Assembly: GCF_016906535.1 (NCBI RefSeq)
Contig: NC_057378.1
Coordinates: 2,108,001-2,172,000, forward strand
DNA length: 64,000 bases
From: Rhizoctonia solani
Taxonomy: Eukaryota; Basidiomycota; Agaricomycetes; Cantharellales; Ceratobasidiaceae
Direction of reading: 5' to 3'
Shown here: positions 34,214 to 45,501 of the stretch, one piece after another
Layout: the number at the start of each line of letters is the position of its first letter
How positions within the stretch are numbered: the stretch's first letter is position 1
The notes under the pieces: generated by a model
Told to the model about the DNA's origin: nothing
Seen by the model: only the letters and a program-made list of their open reading frames with translations
Databases searched by the model: none
Program-made: the position numbers and the translations under genes

Positions 34214-35065
34214 ATGCCTTTCTATAACCCAAGTACGTCATTTGATTCTCTCTTCAATTCAGTAGTAAAAGTACGGTATACTCAACTTGGACACGTAGAC
34301 GCTTACTATCGTCATGAAGCAAGTCCACCGCCGAGTCCGCTTCTCGACCCTGGTTTGTGGTATTCATGTTTCCTCCTTTCGAATTCCTGTTTATCATCGT
34401 CATATAGTATTGCGCCGCTCTCCTTCACCAGTGAGAAAATACGAGCCGAACCGGCGCAAATCTAGCCTAGCGCCACTCGGACCTTCGGAAGAACTTGTTG
34501 AAGAGTACGAAACTTGCCCCGCCGCCGCCCGGGCGTGTTGTCGATTTGTAGAAAACGGTTCAACGCAGATTGACCCATATGAGCTCAAACTCTACAGACG
34601 GTATGTTAATATTTTGTCAGGCCAACTATGTTGTATTGTGTTCTATTTCTCACTATGACTCCTCAACTCATAGGCAGATTCCAGGTAGCGATGGTAAAGG
34701 CCTTGTGATTGGTAGGCAACGCATGTTCAGCCGTTCGTCATACCTTCCTAATCGAGTTACATACATCAGGTGTGGGAGTCGAGACTCCATCAGGCGAGAT
34801 CCGTCCGATTACGATAATCGAAAACGACCTTACAAACGAAACGGGCCGGGGTATCTTCTTTACAGGGACAGTGCCATCCGACATGTCCCACTCGTTCGTC
34901 GCCTGCCTGCGCAAATCGGCCGATCTACACCCCGTCTACCGACATGTAATATATCTCGACTACTTGAGAATGTTGCAAAACCGAAGCGCGTCCTTGATCT
35001 GGGACTGGTGGAAGAGCGGGTTGGATATGGACGGTTTGGACAAAAAGATCGATCAAGGTCAATAG
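34214..35065 (+). CDS. Paralogue of the small secreted protein, no obvious signal peptide
   Basis: The C-terminal exons are well defined: one ending at 34600, then 34674-34711, then 34770-35065. The aligned blocks are EELVEEYETCPAAARACCRF (against KFASYAAASVASCKW), QIPGSDGKGLVIGVGVETPS (against the LKSSPAYDKVVGLGLKT region), ETGRGIFFTG (against GKGIHFNA), VIYLDYLRMLQNRSASLIW and DWWKSG. The start (MPFYNP and a GTACGT donor) is the likeliest ATG, but the 5' exons are uncertain, and an Arg-rich stretch (LRRSPSPVRKYEPNRRKSS) replaces the signal peptide. It may be intracellular or misjoined. Function is unknown. Confidence 0.6.
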
Positions 35066-37241
35066 CTGGATTATGGGCGGACACCAAAAATGATATCGGA
35101 CTGGCATATTGATCCCCCACTCATGTATCATAGCACCACAGGCATTCCATTATTTATGAAGTACTTCGATACCAATGATTTTTCATGTCCCAGCCCATAG
35201 TTTTTTTCCATGTGAATCAGATCTGAGAAGAAACAAAGGGACAAATTGAGCGGAAAAAAAGATGCAGCAGTTCCGCGAGCGGACACCACACAGTACAATT
35301 GCCACCCGTACAATCTCGCACACAGAGCATTACGGCGGGCATCCAATTTCACGAATTACTCTTTTGACACCATTAACTTTACAGACCGTTCAGAGACACT
35401 CAGGAAGCATTTGGCTACCGAACCCAAGCACCAAAACTCGAAAGGAAATACCGACACCAGCCCAGAGATCCAGACCAAGGATTGAACAAGTTGCAGCGAG
35501 TCGAGATGGAAACTCAAGACAATTCAGATAGGATCGATGAACCCTGATAGCTAGCAAACCAATGCGACTCGGACATCCCAAATACTCGCTCCTCGTCAAT
35601 TGAGTTCCGGGACACCCGCGGCACAGTAATAGATCCAGACCTGGACTCCTTCTACAAGGTAAAAGAAGCCATCCATGGTACCAACTAGGTTTCATCCAGG
35701 CCCAACGGTGGAGTGAGGTGAAGGGGCTTTTTCTTTGGCTGGTCGTCTTGAGGAATCAATTTCATTTACCGGTTCCCACCGGGCGTGTAAGGCCACGTGA
35801 TTCGTAATCGACGAATCCCAGGTGAAGGCTTCTTGTATGGATGTTACTTTGTAACAGAAAAAACTAATAATTATCTATTTTAGAGGTTGATGTTTAACAC
35901 TGTTTTGGAAGGAGTGGGCATATGCGTATGTCTTACTCGCAGAGTTTTAATTTGTACTGCTCGCTGGGAATGTGCTCTAAAGACCACAATTGAGAGTGGT
36001 ACGAGCAGGAGTTGATATCATCATAAGCATATCCTCTTCCTTAATAGGCGGATCATAGCCTAATCATCCTCATGATGTCATATAAATAAGATGCATAAAG
36101 AATAAAAGCATACGGGTACCAAGTAGTTCTGAGAGCAGACCGGTGATAGGAGGGGAACTCGTGCAGCCGCGAAGCAATAAGGGTGGGCGAGGGACACCCC
36201 ACCGCAAGTGAAGGCCGTGGCTGGGTGATCCAAACTGTGTTCAAGAGCGTAGTGTGGCGGGCATTACGATAGCCGTATAGAATCGAGATCGTGAAGCGGA
36301 CAAGATGAGGGAATAGAGGGTGAGAGCAGGGTATCAGCAGTATATATACGTATTATCATGGCGACTCGGGCTGACTCTGAGACCAAATCCCCGCTGTGTA
36401 TTATAGCCGGTATATATACATAATACACTATATTAAACTTGGTGAACTTACATGTTGAACGACTTGTTATATTAAGCATGATCCGTAGATTAATTAACGG
36501 AAGTCAGATTTGAGCTGGCGCTATTGCTGATGTTAACGTTTATAGTGAAATATCTCGCTATTGTCGTGGTCAAAATAGTTTGGTTCGAACTCGGTTCGAA
36601 CTAGGATCGGCTGTAGGCCGCGAATGTGTCAACCTATGCTTCTGTATCGTCACTTTGCAACTCATATGTGTTGGGGTGGCGCCTGTGAAATACCAAAAAA
36701 CATCAACCGATATTAGACAAGTGAGATTAGGAGAAGATTGGTTTATGCCAGATCGATGAATCTATACCTCAAAGGGCTAGTTGTCCCGGGGATTTCTCTG
36801 GGACTAGTGATGTTTAAGAGAAGGATTAAGAAACACCATATCGAGGGGAGTATAAATAGAGTTGGCAGGAAATTCCCTGTCAGTGACCGAATTTCGCAAA
36901 CTAACAGGTTTTGACTGAATTTTTTCATGTCTGTGAAGCTTGATAAATGCGTCATTTATGAAGCTTCCTCAATGTCTGTGAATGAGTTTGGTTTCTGGTC
37001 TATCAAAACAGTTGGGAGCTAGAGCTATTTGTGCTCGATCTTTTAAAGATACCCGAGATCTTGCATTGTATGAAATTGGAATCTGTCAACGTATTTTCAA
37101 CTCTGTAGCATGATTTCAGCAAAATAGCTTAAGACGAGTTATTTATGACAGCATGATCTCATAGGGAGTGCGCAACAGAACTAATTGATAAAAAAAACAA
37201 TTGCCCAACATCACAGTTGACAGGCAATAGTATCTGGACTG
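35066..37241. other. Intergenic, about 2.2 kb, no gene recognised
   Basis: Several ORFs of 60-100 codons occur on both strands without motifs or splice patterns. Two GGTTCGAAC repeats at 36582-36605 are not part of a tRNA. I see nothing else. Confidence 0.4.
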
Positions 37242-37526
37242 TTACTTCTTCTTCTTTCCTACCTTGGAAACACTAGACGCCTCTTTGGCTACGGGCTCAA
37301 TCATCTCTTCAGCTCCGGCATTGGTCACTCCTAAGACCAAAAATATGAAAAGGGGCTTTTTTACGCGAGTTAAACTATAGGGCATACCAGTGAGAGATGA
37401 ACCATTACCAGTGGCGGCAGTGGCAAAGGTATTAGGAGGCTTGATCACTCTTACTTTGTTCCGAATCACTTTGTACGGAGTCCGACTTTCTACTGTAACC
37501 ACTATCAACGAACGGTCAGCACTCAT
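37242..37526 (-). CDS. Small ORF with Lys-rich tail, unknown
   Basis: Starting at the ATG at 37526, the frame is open for 94 codons, or 68 residues if the 78-nt GT-AG intron at 37408-37331 is removed; both are in frame. Visible strings are MSADRSLIVVTVESRTPYKV, IRNKVRVIKPPNTFA and the end SKVGKKKK. It may be the end of a larger gene. No family is recognised. Confidence 0.35.
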   Translation of the reverse strand: MSADRSLIVVTVESRTPYKVIRNKVRVIKPPNTFATAATGNGSSLTGMPYSLTRVKKPLFIFLVLGVTNAGAEEMIEPVAKEASSVSKVGKKKK

Positions 37527-38142
37527 GGCAGGTGATTATCACGAGCAATTATGCTTGCGTTTTACATGACAAGCCATGCCACCCATTTTGTTTAGTAGTC
37601 AGTCAGGTGAAAGTGATAATGAAGCTTAGGTTGTGGTTGAGTGGATGCTTTCAAGTGATTTGTACAAGAATTTATATCTCACGATTATATCCTCAGGGCT
37701 TGCCTCCAAATGCCGCCAAGTGGGGATGGGTGGCTCTAAACTGGAAGACTCATGACTTTAGGTATAGCGGTCTGTTGGTTGCGTAATCTATTGCTCTAAA
37801 CTATTCTGGAATTGAGGACGGAATTTATATGATTTGCTAAACTTTAAATACAAGGAAGCAAACTAGAAGTTAACTTTTCTTTTTGGAATAGACCAGCTGC
37901 TTAAGTGGAGTGTTCTTGATGATTGGTATAGAGTTGAAAGGAAGACATATTTTGTGAGAGATCCTGAGATTGTTCAAGATGTTTGTCAATATTCAAGAAT
38001 CTAGACTGCAAGCTTCAGTAGGAAATCCAAGTACAATAACATTGGGGCAGTTTAATACTTGATATTTACTCTCCATACCTCTGTTGCTCAGTTTTGTCAA
38101 GAGTTGCCCTGGTAGAGTTAACTGGAATTGGAATAACCATGG
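37527..38142. other. Edge of the gene island, possible gene remnant
   Basis: A plus-strand stretch ending at about 38003 reads VLDDWYRVERKTYFVRDPEI, but it has no start or splice partners. The rest is unremarkable AT-rich DNA up to the GTAAC target site. Confidence 0.3.
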
Positions 38143-38310
38143 GTAACTGTCCTAGACATCTGTAAGGACGTCAAGGGCGCAGGCGCTTGTGGCTGTGTGA
38201 CTAATACAAGTATACTGCTTAAGGCAGCAAGGTTCTACCCTACAACATCTAACTACTATACTACAATGACCAAGGCCTTAAGGGCAATGGCAAGCTACGT
38301 ATATACGGTG

Positions 38311-38891
38311 TGTCCTAGACATCTGTAAGGACATCAAGGAGGTGGGCGCTTGCGGCCAGATGTGTCTAAGTAAGAACCGCTTATGGCAGTGAGCAAGCTA
38401 CCTACAACAACAACCAACTATACTACAATGACCAAGGCCGTAAGGGCAATGGCAAGCTAGGTAATTACAGTGGGGAAGCTGCTTAAGGTGGTATGGATGG
38501 TGTGACTTAGTAGTTTACTGGGCAGTAAGGCCCTTGTACAGTGTAAGGATGCAACAAGAGGTAATTGACCTGGGTGTTACCATGGTCAATTGGCCTCCTT
38601 ATATATTACAGAGATGGACTAATTACAAATACATAATATGCAATACTGTATCAAATAAGAACCCCATTCTGCAGTCAGTCTTACTCATGCATACGTGTCA
38701 CTGACATGTTGTGATGATGTCATAGGTGGAGGTGGCTACGTGTGCTGGGTAAGCGCGGATGAGGACGTGGCTTGGCGCTTAGTGTATGATATTAGCGCCA
38801 TGATCACGTGATTGAAAATGTTGTCCAATTACCTTTGTTTAAATCCAAGAAAATGGGAATAAATTCCCTGGTATTGATTGTGTCTACAACA
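38311..38891 (-). repeat. 3' LTR of the minus-strand element
   Basis: Reverse-oriented LTR-A running from TGTCCTAGACATCTG to GTGTCTACAACA, adjoining the CCCCCCC polypurine complement. It is nearly identical to 44921-45501. Confidence 0.93.
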
Positions 38892-39652
38892 CTGCCCCCC
38901 CTCTAAGGGCCTTGGCAGCGCCAAGGGCCTTTTCCTTCATTTCCTTTTCGAATTTTTTCAGGATTTTTTCGGCATTTTTGAGGTTCTCCCTTGGTTCCCA
39001 GGTGTTCTCCTCTGATCCATAGCCCTTCCATTTAACCCTAAAAAACCACTTTTTGCCCCTTTTTTCCATATCTGTAATCCCTTCTACTTTGTATTCTTCT
39101 TCTCCGTCTATGGTAATTGGAGGCAGACGGTTTTCAAAGGTCCTTTTGTCATCCTTTCTCACTTTGGACAGTAACCCAACACAGAAGACGTTGTGTATGC
39201 GCATTGACGGTGGAAGTTCAAGCCAATAGGCGCGGTCAGAGATTTTTTCTGACACTTTGAATGGGCCCAGGCGTTGCTCCATTAGCTTGGGACTCAGGGT
39301 CTTGAGTTTCACATTTCTGGAGTCAAGCCACACCTCCTCTCCAACCTCAAATTCTACTGGGTTCCCATCTTCTCCAGTTGTCATTTGTCTCTTTGATTGC
39401 CGGAGTGCCACCTCAATTTCTTTCCACTGTTCCTCCATTGTTTGAGCTAGTGTGTTGGCCTCCGGTACGTCTGTGGGGGTGTTCAAAGGGGTTAAAGTTG
39501 GTTCCCAACCGTGGAGTGCCTTAAAAGGGGATTTTCCTGTGGCACTATGCACCGCATTGTTGTAGGCAAACTCTGCCATGGGTAACCATTTGACCCAGTC
39601 CCTTTGGTTGGTGCTGGAATACGCTTGCAGGAAATGTTCCACTGTGGGATTC

Positions 39653-40224
39653 TGTCGTACACCACTGTAAGGTGGGTACGCGCTGGTGGAGGCGGGCGCT
39701 TGTGGCCGTACTACTACACTTGCTTATGTAATCTAACTGACTAAGGCTATCTACTAACTACTAAGTCGCTTAAGGCAACGACTAACTATCTACTGTTGAC
39801 GCGGAGGGGCCTGAGGCCTGGAGGTGTGGTAGGTCAGGTAAGGGGGTGAGTGCTACTGATACTACTTAGGGGCCGGCTACTTAGCTGGCTGGCTACCTTC
39901 TCTAATGTGTAAGAGGCAAGGTAAAATCGACTTGGGGTCTCCAAGCGATTTTCCTGCTGTATATATAGACAATTCTACTAACTACATGTGGTCTGTGCGT
40001 GTGTGAATGGAAGCCTACATGTGAAAAGAGAAGCGTGCTGCGGGCTGCGCAGAAGCGTGGATTTCTCCTAAGCGCCCTTGGCACGGCATCTCGGCGCGGC
40101 ATCTCGGCATAATAAGCGCCGAGATCACGTGATCGAAAAAGTGAAGATACAGAGTTCGTAAAAAATAGTAAAAATATCAGAAAAATCAGGCAAGTCTGGT
40201 GGTATAATTTGGGGGATTGTAACA
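39653..40224 (-). repeat. Solo LTR-B in integrase; target duplication GATTC
   Basis: A 572-bp TGTCGTACACC...GATTGTAACA unit flanked by GATTC at 39648-39652 and 40225-40229. Removing it restores continuity of the integrase region. Both the length and the ends match 2945-3516 in reverse. Confidence 0.93.
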
Positions 40225-42272
40225 GATTCACCTGTTCAGTTTGGCCATTGCTCTGAGGGTGATAAGCAGAGGAGAAGTGGGGATCTATGCCTAACTGTTG
40301 GTACAGTGCCCTTAGAAACTTGTTGTTGAATACTCTTCCTCAATCAGAGATGGTCTTTTTGGGCATTCCATATTTCTTCCAGACATGCCAAAGGAATAGA
40401 TCTGCCAGTTCCAGGGCTTTTAACTTTTTGGAACATTCCACCAGTATTACTTATTTGGTGAAACTGTCCACAATGACCAGTATAGAGTTGTAAGCCCCGT
40501 CCTTGGGTAGATCAACAATCATGTCATAGGAGATGTGTTGCCAGGGGCGTTTGGGGAGTTCCAGCGGTTGCGGGGGAATGGGCGCATACTTTGGCTTTCT
40601 GATTTGTTGGCAAGTTTTGCATGAGTCCACGTGCCAGTATGTATTGGCCCAAATACCCGGCCAATAGTAATTGCGTGAAATCAATTCCAGGGTTTGTTGC
40701 CTGCCTGGGTGGCCTGCCAGTGGGCTGTTGTGGAAGATTTGGAGGAGGTCTGTTCTCAGGGAGCCAACATCAGGAACCACAATCCATCCTTGGTAAAAAA
40801 GTAGACCTGCTTCCATTTGATAGTCCTTGAAAGCCTGTTTAATGGATGGGGGTGCCTTTGACTTGGTTTGGAGGAACTGTAGGATTTCCTCCAAGGATTC
40901 ATCTTGGTCCAGGGCTCCCTCAATCTGCCATTGCAGTTCTTTCTTGGGCGTGACTAGGGCTATGTTGGCAAATACAGGGTTGGGAAGCATGGTCTGATTG
41001 GCAGGGGGGATGTCTGCGTGGTCTGACGGTTGTGACAGGGTGTCAGGTTTTCTGGACTGTTTTCCTGGTCTGTATATAATCTGGAAATTATAGCTGGCTA
41101 GTAGAAGGTGCCAACATGCATGGCAGCGGTTGAAAGTTCTGGATTCCTTCCAGTACTCTAGGTTACGGTGATCTGTAAAAACAGTGACAGGATGTGCTGT
41201 TCCTTCCAAGAAGATGCGCCAATATTCAAAGGACCTGATGATTGCCAGAAGCTCCTTGTCATGGGTATTGTAGTTTTGTTCTGCCCCTTTGAATGATTCA
41301 GATAGGAAGCCTAGTGGGTGTAGGCGCCCATCTTCCTGTTGTTGGCTGAGAATAGATCCCAATGCTGCTCCCAATGCATCTGTCTCCAGGAAGTAAGGTT
41401 TTGAAGGGTCCACGTGACATAGTACCAGTGTGTTGGTGATGGCATCTTTTAATCCTTGGAATGCCTCCTGTTCTTTAGTGTTCCATTGCCAAGGCGTATC
41501 CTTTTTGACTAGGTTATGTAGCAGCCTAGCCATGTGGCTGAAATTGGCAACAAATCAACATAGGAAGTTGGCAAATCCCAAGAACAATTGGACTTCTTTG
41601 ACCTTTGTGGGGACTGGCCATTCCTGTACTGCCTGGATTTTGAGTTTATCCAGGCTGAAGCCCTTGTCCAAGACAATGATCCCCAGATATTCAACAGAAG
41701 TAATGTGGAAGGTGCACTTTGAGGCCTTGCAGAATAGCTGGTTTTCCATGAGACGTTGTAAGACTTCACGGACGTGCTGTGTGTGGGATATGTTGTCCTT
41801 GGAGTAGATTAAAATGTTGTCAAGGTAGATAATGACGCATACATCTAGTAGGTCCTTAAACAGCTTGTTCATGAAGTGTTGGAAGGCAGCAGGGGCATTG
41901 GTTAAGCCAAAGGTCATAACTAGGGACTGGTAAAGGCCGTATTTGGTACAAAACACGGTTTTCCATTCATTGCCTTCCTTAACTTGGACGTTATTGTAAC
42001 CCCATCTTAGATCTAACTTAGTGAAGACCTTGGCACCCCAGAGCTGGGCCATAAGGTCATCCAGACGGGGTAGCAGGTAAATGTTCTTCTTGGTCCAATT
42101 GTTTAGGCAACAATAATCAACTACAAGGCAATGGGAACCATCCTTTTTGGGAACAAACATGACAGGGGAGCTGATGGATGACTTGCTGGGGCGGATTTTC
42201 CTGGCCTTGAGTTTGTCCCTAAGCCAATCTTTGAGCATGGCAGATTTGGCGTCAGTCATGCTATACAGGGGA

Positions 42273-42445
42273 TGTCATAAACAGAGGAAAATAGAACTAG
42301 CCGGAATTGAACCAGCTTGACCACTAAGCCATAGAGCCCTATTATTCCTCTGCTGAAAACCCATGATTACACCTGCTACCCCCCAAATTTGGGCTTGGGC
42401 CAGCATGCAACCACTTGTACTGGTCATGTGACCGTGTCCAGGACA
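42273..42445 (+). mobile_element. 173-bp LTR-A-ended mini-element with tRNA-like module, copy 1
   Basis: TGTCATAAACAGAGG...GTGTCCAGGACA flanked by GGGGA (42268-42272 and 42446-42450), inserted in the protease-RT linker region of pol. Its ends match LTR-A ends (TGTCGTAGACA; GTCTAGGACA) at 9 of 11 and 9 of 10 positions. The second copy, 54054-54225, is nearly identical. It has no ORF. An inner 12-bp palindrome CCCAAATTTGGG is present. Confidence 0.85.
42292..42341 (-). ncRNA. tRNA-like module without anticodon arm, copy 1
   Basis: On the minus strand: acceptor-like 7-bp stem TAGGGCT/AGTTCTA (two G-U pairs), a box A-like TGGCTTAGTGG, a D-arm-like GGCT/AGCT, and a T arm AGCTGG/CCGGCT closing loop TTCAATT with box B GGTTCAATTCC. 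The anticodon arm is absent. Nine-base inverted repeats (CAGAGGAAT/TTTCCTCTG) flank it. Transcription by RNA polymerase III is inference. Confidence 0.5.
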
Positions 42446-43069
42446 GGGGAGAATTAAGGGGGCCTTCTTCCATAAGTTCTATCCCAATATTGTAGTGCCT
42501 ATGTGGGGAAAGCTTGTTGAATTCTTCCTCTCCAAATACCTTGGTGTATTGATGGTATTTGGAGGGTACTCCTTCAAGGGGTCTTTTGTTGGCTTCTTCT
42601 TCCTCAGCAATGGTTACTTGTTCCAGTGGTGAATGAGGGAGGTTCAGGGTACGCATGTTCCAATCAATTTCTGGATTATCCGAGTCCAACCATTTCAATC
42701 CCAATATGGCAGTGTGGGACCCTGTGTTACATATGAGGAAGGTTTTGGTCATTTGCTTGCCATCAAGAGAGAAGGTTAGATTTGCTTTCTTCCAGATTTT
42801 GCCGGCCTGGGGGCTTGACCCATCAAGCATAGTTACGGTACGGGGTGTGGGAAGGTCTATTAGGGGGAGGCGTAGTGCCTTGGCAGTGCGTGGATGTAAA
42901 AAGGAGGAAGTGGCGCCTGAGTCAATCAGGACTTCTAGTGTATCCGCTTGTTTCTCTGGTTTGATTGGAATTGTGAATAAGGGTCTATTTCTATGGGATT
43001 GCAATATATTACAAAATTCCAGAACAGAACCAGAGTCCTTGGGGTCCTTGCGCGCAGCAGCAGGTACCC

Positions 43070-44424
43070 TTAGCCTTTTCCTGCTTTGGGTCCAGACTCT
43101 TTGCCAATTTTGGCGGCTTCCTTTTTGACACCCTCTTCCTTGGGCGTGGCCTTCCAGCCAGTGCGGCATTCCGCAAACTTGTGCCCTGCTCTTCTGCATT
43201 TGATGCAGAGGCCTTCAGCCCTGCGGCGGTTTTGCTCTTCCTTGGAGACAAAGTTGGGATTGCTGGATAGGCGTCCTGGTCTGGTGGCCTGTTGGCTGGT
43301 ACTTGCCCCCCTATTGGGGGTGGTGCTAGAGGTTCCAGGCTTACTACCCTTTGGCAGGTGGCTGGCACGCTCTTTGCGGAGGGTGTTGTCAATGACCAGA
43401 GCTGTGTTCTGCAGCTTGAGGAGAGTAGTGGGGCGCCGCTCATGGGTAGCAATGAGTTGGCTGACCTCCCAGTGGAGGCCTTGTGCAAATTGCCTGCAGA
43501 GGGCGGCATTGTTCCAATCCAGGTCCATGGCAATAGTCCTGAATTTTGTAATATACTCAGCACAGGTGCCTGTCTGAGTGAGGTGTGTAATTTGCTGCTC
43601 TGCAGCCCTTGTGGCATCTGGGTTGCCAAATGCAGCCAAAAACTCCGTCCTGAACTCATCAACCGTTTGAATTAAGGCCCTGTGAGAACCTAGTTGGTCA
43701 AGATGAGGGTGAGCCCAGGCCCCTGCTACATCCTTCATATTCATCAACAGGAAGGATAAGGTCTCCTGATCCGTTGGGAACATCCGTTGATTGAGGCGTA
43801 CCCATGCCAGCATCCTTGTGAGCCACTGGCAGGCTTTGTTCCCTATTTTCCCAGTATAGGCGTTGGGATGATCTACCTTGACCAGGGTTTGATAAGTGGC
43901 TACAGGAGCCATTGGTTGAGGGACTTGGGGGGAATGGAGTTGGATAGGCAAAGGTGGAGGGGGAGTATAGCCTTGCAGGGGGACCCAGATGGGGGTTGGT
44001 TGTGCAAAGGTAGGGGGAGCTTTGATGGGGTTGGCCCAGGCAACAAGGGGCGCACTAGGCGCTGGAGTAGGGTTGGTTTTGGGTAGGGGCCTGGGCGTGG
44101 CCTCAACTGCTGGGGGCTTCCGGTCTTCTGGTGTGTGGGGGCTCCACCCCTAGCCTCAATGCAAGTGAGGGCTTGATCAATTGCTCCCATCCAGTCTTGG
44201 GCTTCCTTTGCTGCTTCCTTGGTTTCCTTGAGTTCCCGCTTGAGCCAGATGACTTGGTTTTGCAATCCCAGGATGAGGGAAATTGCCCGTTTGAGGGAGA
44301 CTTCCCCATAGACCTTGGGTTTGAGGCTTGTTAACTCAACGGCGGTTGCCGGAAGAGTGGGTCCCAACTCTCCTTGATCAAGAGGGGACGCGGGACAAGC
44401 GGAGCTCTGGGAATGGGTTGCCAT
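43070..44424 (-). pseudogene. Gag of the minus-strand element, frameshifted
   Basis: It starts at the ATG in AAATGGCAACC (44424), homologous to other LTR-A gags. The N-terminal frame (YGEVSLKRAISLILGLQNQV) runs to the ARGGAPTHQ region; the capsid part (VKVDHPNAYTGKIGNKACQW) and the knuckle (CIKCRRAGHKFAEC) are in another frame. The same frameshift occurs in element 3. The heptamer before the stop is AGGAAAA, not GGGAAAA. Confidence 0.88.
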
Positions 44425-44920
44425 TTCATGAGGATATGAGTGGCCTTGGTGGGAAGCGGTGTGCTGGGAGGCGCAGGAAGAAGCGCAAGAGGGGGTACAG
44501 GAGGTAATGATGGGCAAGATAGGGGGGATGGTGCCTTGATCAGGACTTATGGGTTGCTTTATTGTACTTGGCGCTAAGAACTTGCGTCAACCTCCTAGCG
44601 TTGGACAGCCCCTTTTGACCAATCAACTGCCATGTGCAGGCGTGATGTGGAATGGGTTTTCTGCAAGCGGGTGGATCTGCTGGCTAGTTCCGCTGACAAA
44701 GGGTGCGGTGACCGGTGGTATGCAGACAATTAGAATCTGTCTGCCTTGTAGCAATTTGGTACTAGGTGGGACCAATGCTGGTTTGATTATTAACAGCAAA
44801 AGGCAAGTCCAATCACCTGATTTCCCTTGTGCCAGTACAGGGGACCTTCTTGTTTGTTGGATCTGAGTGGGCTGTGCTCTGTGGGCACGGTTTGCAACCA
44901 ACTTAAGGTTGATTACCTAG
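44425..44920 (-). other. Leader of the minus-strand element
   Basis: Non-coding leader between the 5' LTR and gag, homologous to 5981-6467 in reverse. The primer-site equivalent AGGTAATCAACCT (minus strand) lies just inside the LTR edge. Confidence 0.55.
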
Positions 44921-45501
44921 TGTCCTAGACGTCTGTAAGGACGTTGAGGAGGTGGGCGCTTGCAGCCGGATGTGTCTAAGTAAGAACCGCTTAAGGTGGT
45001 GAGCAAGCTACCTACAACAACAACCAACTATACTACAATGACCAAGGCTGTAAGGGCAATGGCAAGCTAGGTAATTACAGTGGGGAAGCCGCTTAAGGTG
45101 GTATGGATGGTGTGACTTAGTAGTTTACTGGGCAGTAAGGCCCTTGTACAGTGTAAGGATGCAACAAGAGGTAATTGACCTGGGTGTTACCATGGTCAAT
45201 TGGCCTCCTTATATATTACAGAGATGGACTAATTACAAATACATAATATGCAATACTGTATCAAATAAGAACCCCATTCTGCAGTCAGTCTTACTCATGC
45301 ATACGTGTCACTGACATGTTGTGATGATGTCATAGGTGGAGGTGGCTACGTGTGCTGGGTAAGCGCAGATGAGGACATGGCTTGGCGCTTAGTGTATGAT
45401 ATTAGCGCCATGATCACGTGATTGAAAATGTTGTCCAATTGCCTTTGTTTAAATCCAAGAAAAGGGGAATAAATTCCCTGGTATTGATTGTGTCTACAAC
45501 A
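44921..45501 (-). repeat. 5' LTR of the minus-strand element
   Basis: 581 bp from TGTCCTAGACGTCTG to TGTCTACAACA, followed by CGGTG. It matches 38311-38891. Confidence 0.93.

Larger units (their letters stand above)
38884..43079 (-). pseudogene. Pol of the minus-strand element, broken
   Basis: Recognisable pieces: protease VLIDSGATSSFLHP (about 42900), RT (42259-41555) with IIYLDNILIYS, where the second Asp of YLDD is Asn, RNase H (LETDALG; Ser to Leu), integrase and a chromodomain (KWKGYGSEENTWEP, about 39010). Breaks: the mini-element at 42273-42445, a TGA where the intact copy has Arg-Arg (about 41566, FLC*FVANF), a stop after DSFTK (about 40451), and the solo LTR-B at 39653-40224. The changed active-site Asp means the RT would be inactive. 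Confidence 0.92.
38311..45501 (-). mobile_element. Minus-strand LTR-A chromovirus, full length but decayed
   Basis: 7191 bp with two 581-bp LTRs (38311-38891 and 44921-45501) and CGGTG on both sides (38306-38310 and 45502-45506). It contains a solo LTR-B (39653-40224) and a 173-bp tRNA-like mini-element (42273-42445). The coding regions have many Arg-to-Cys/Trp/Gln/His changes, stops and frameshifts, so it is inactive. Confidence 0.95.

Noticed and set aside
36582..36605. Two GGTTCGAAC box B-like repeats suggesting a tRNA gene
   Set aside because: No box A at a suitable distance and no cloverleaf could be drawn around them.
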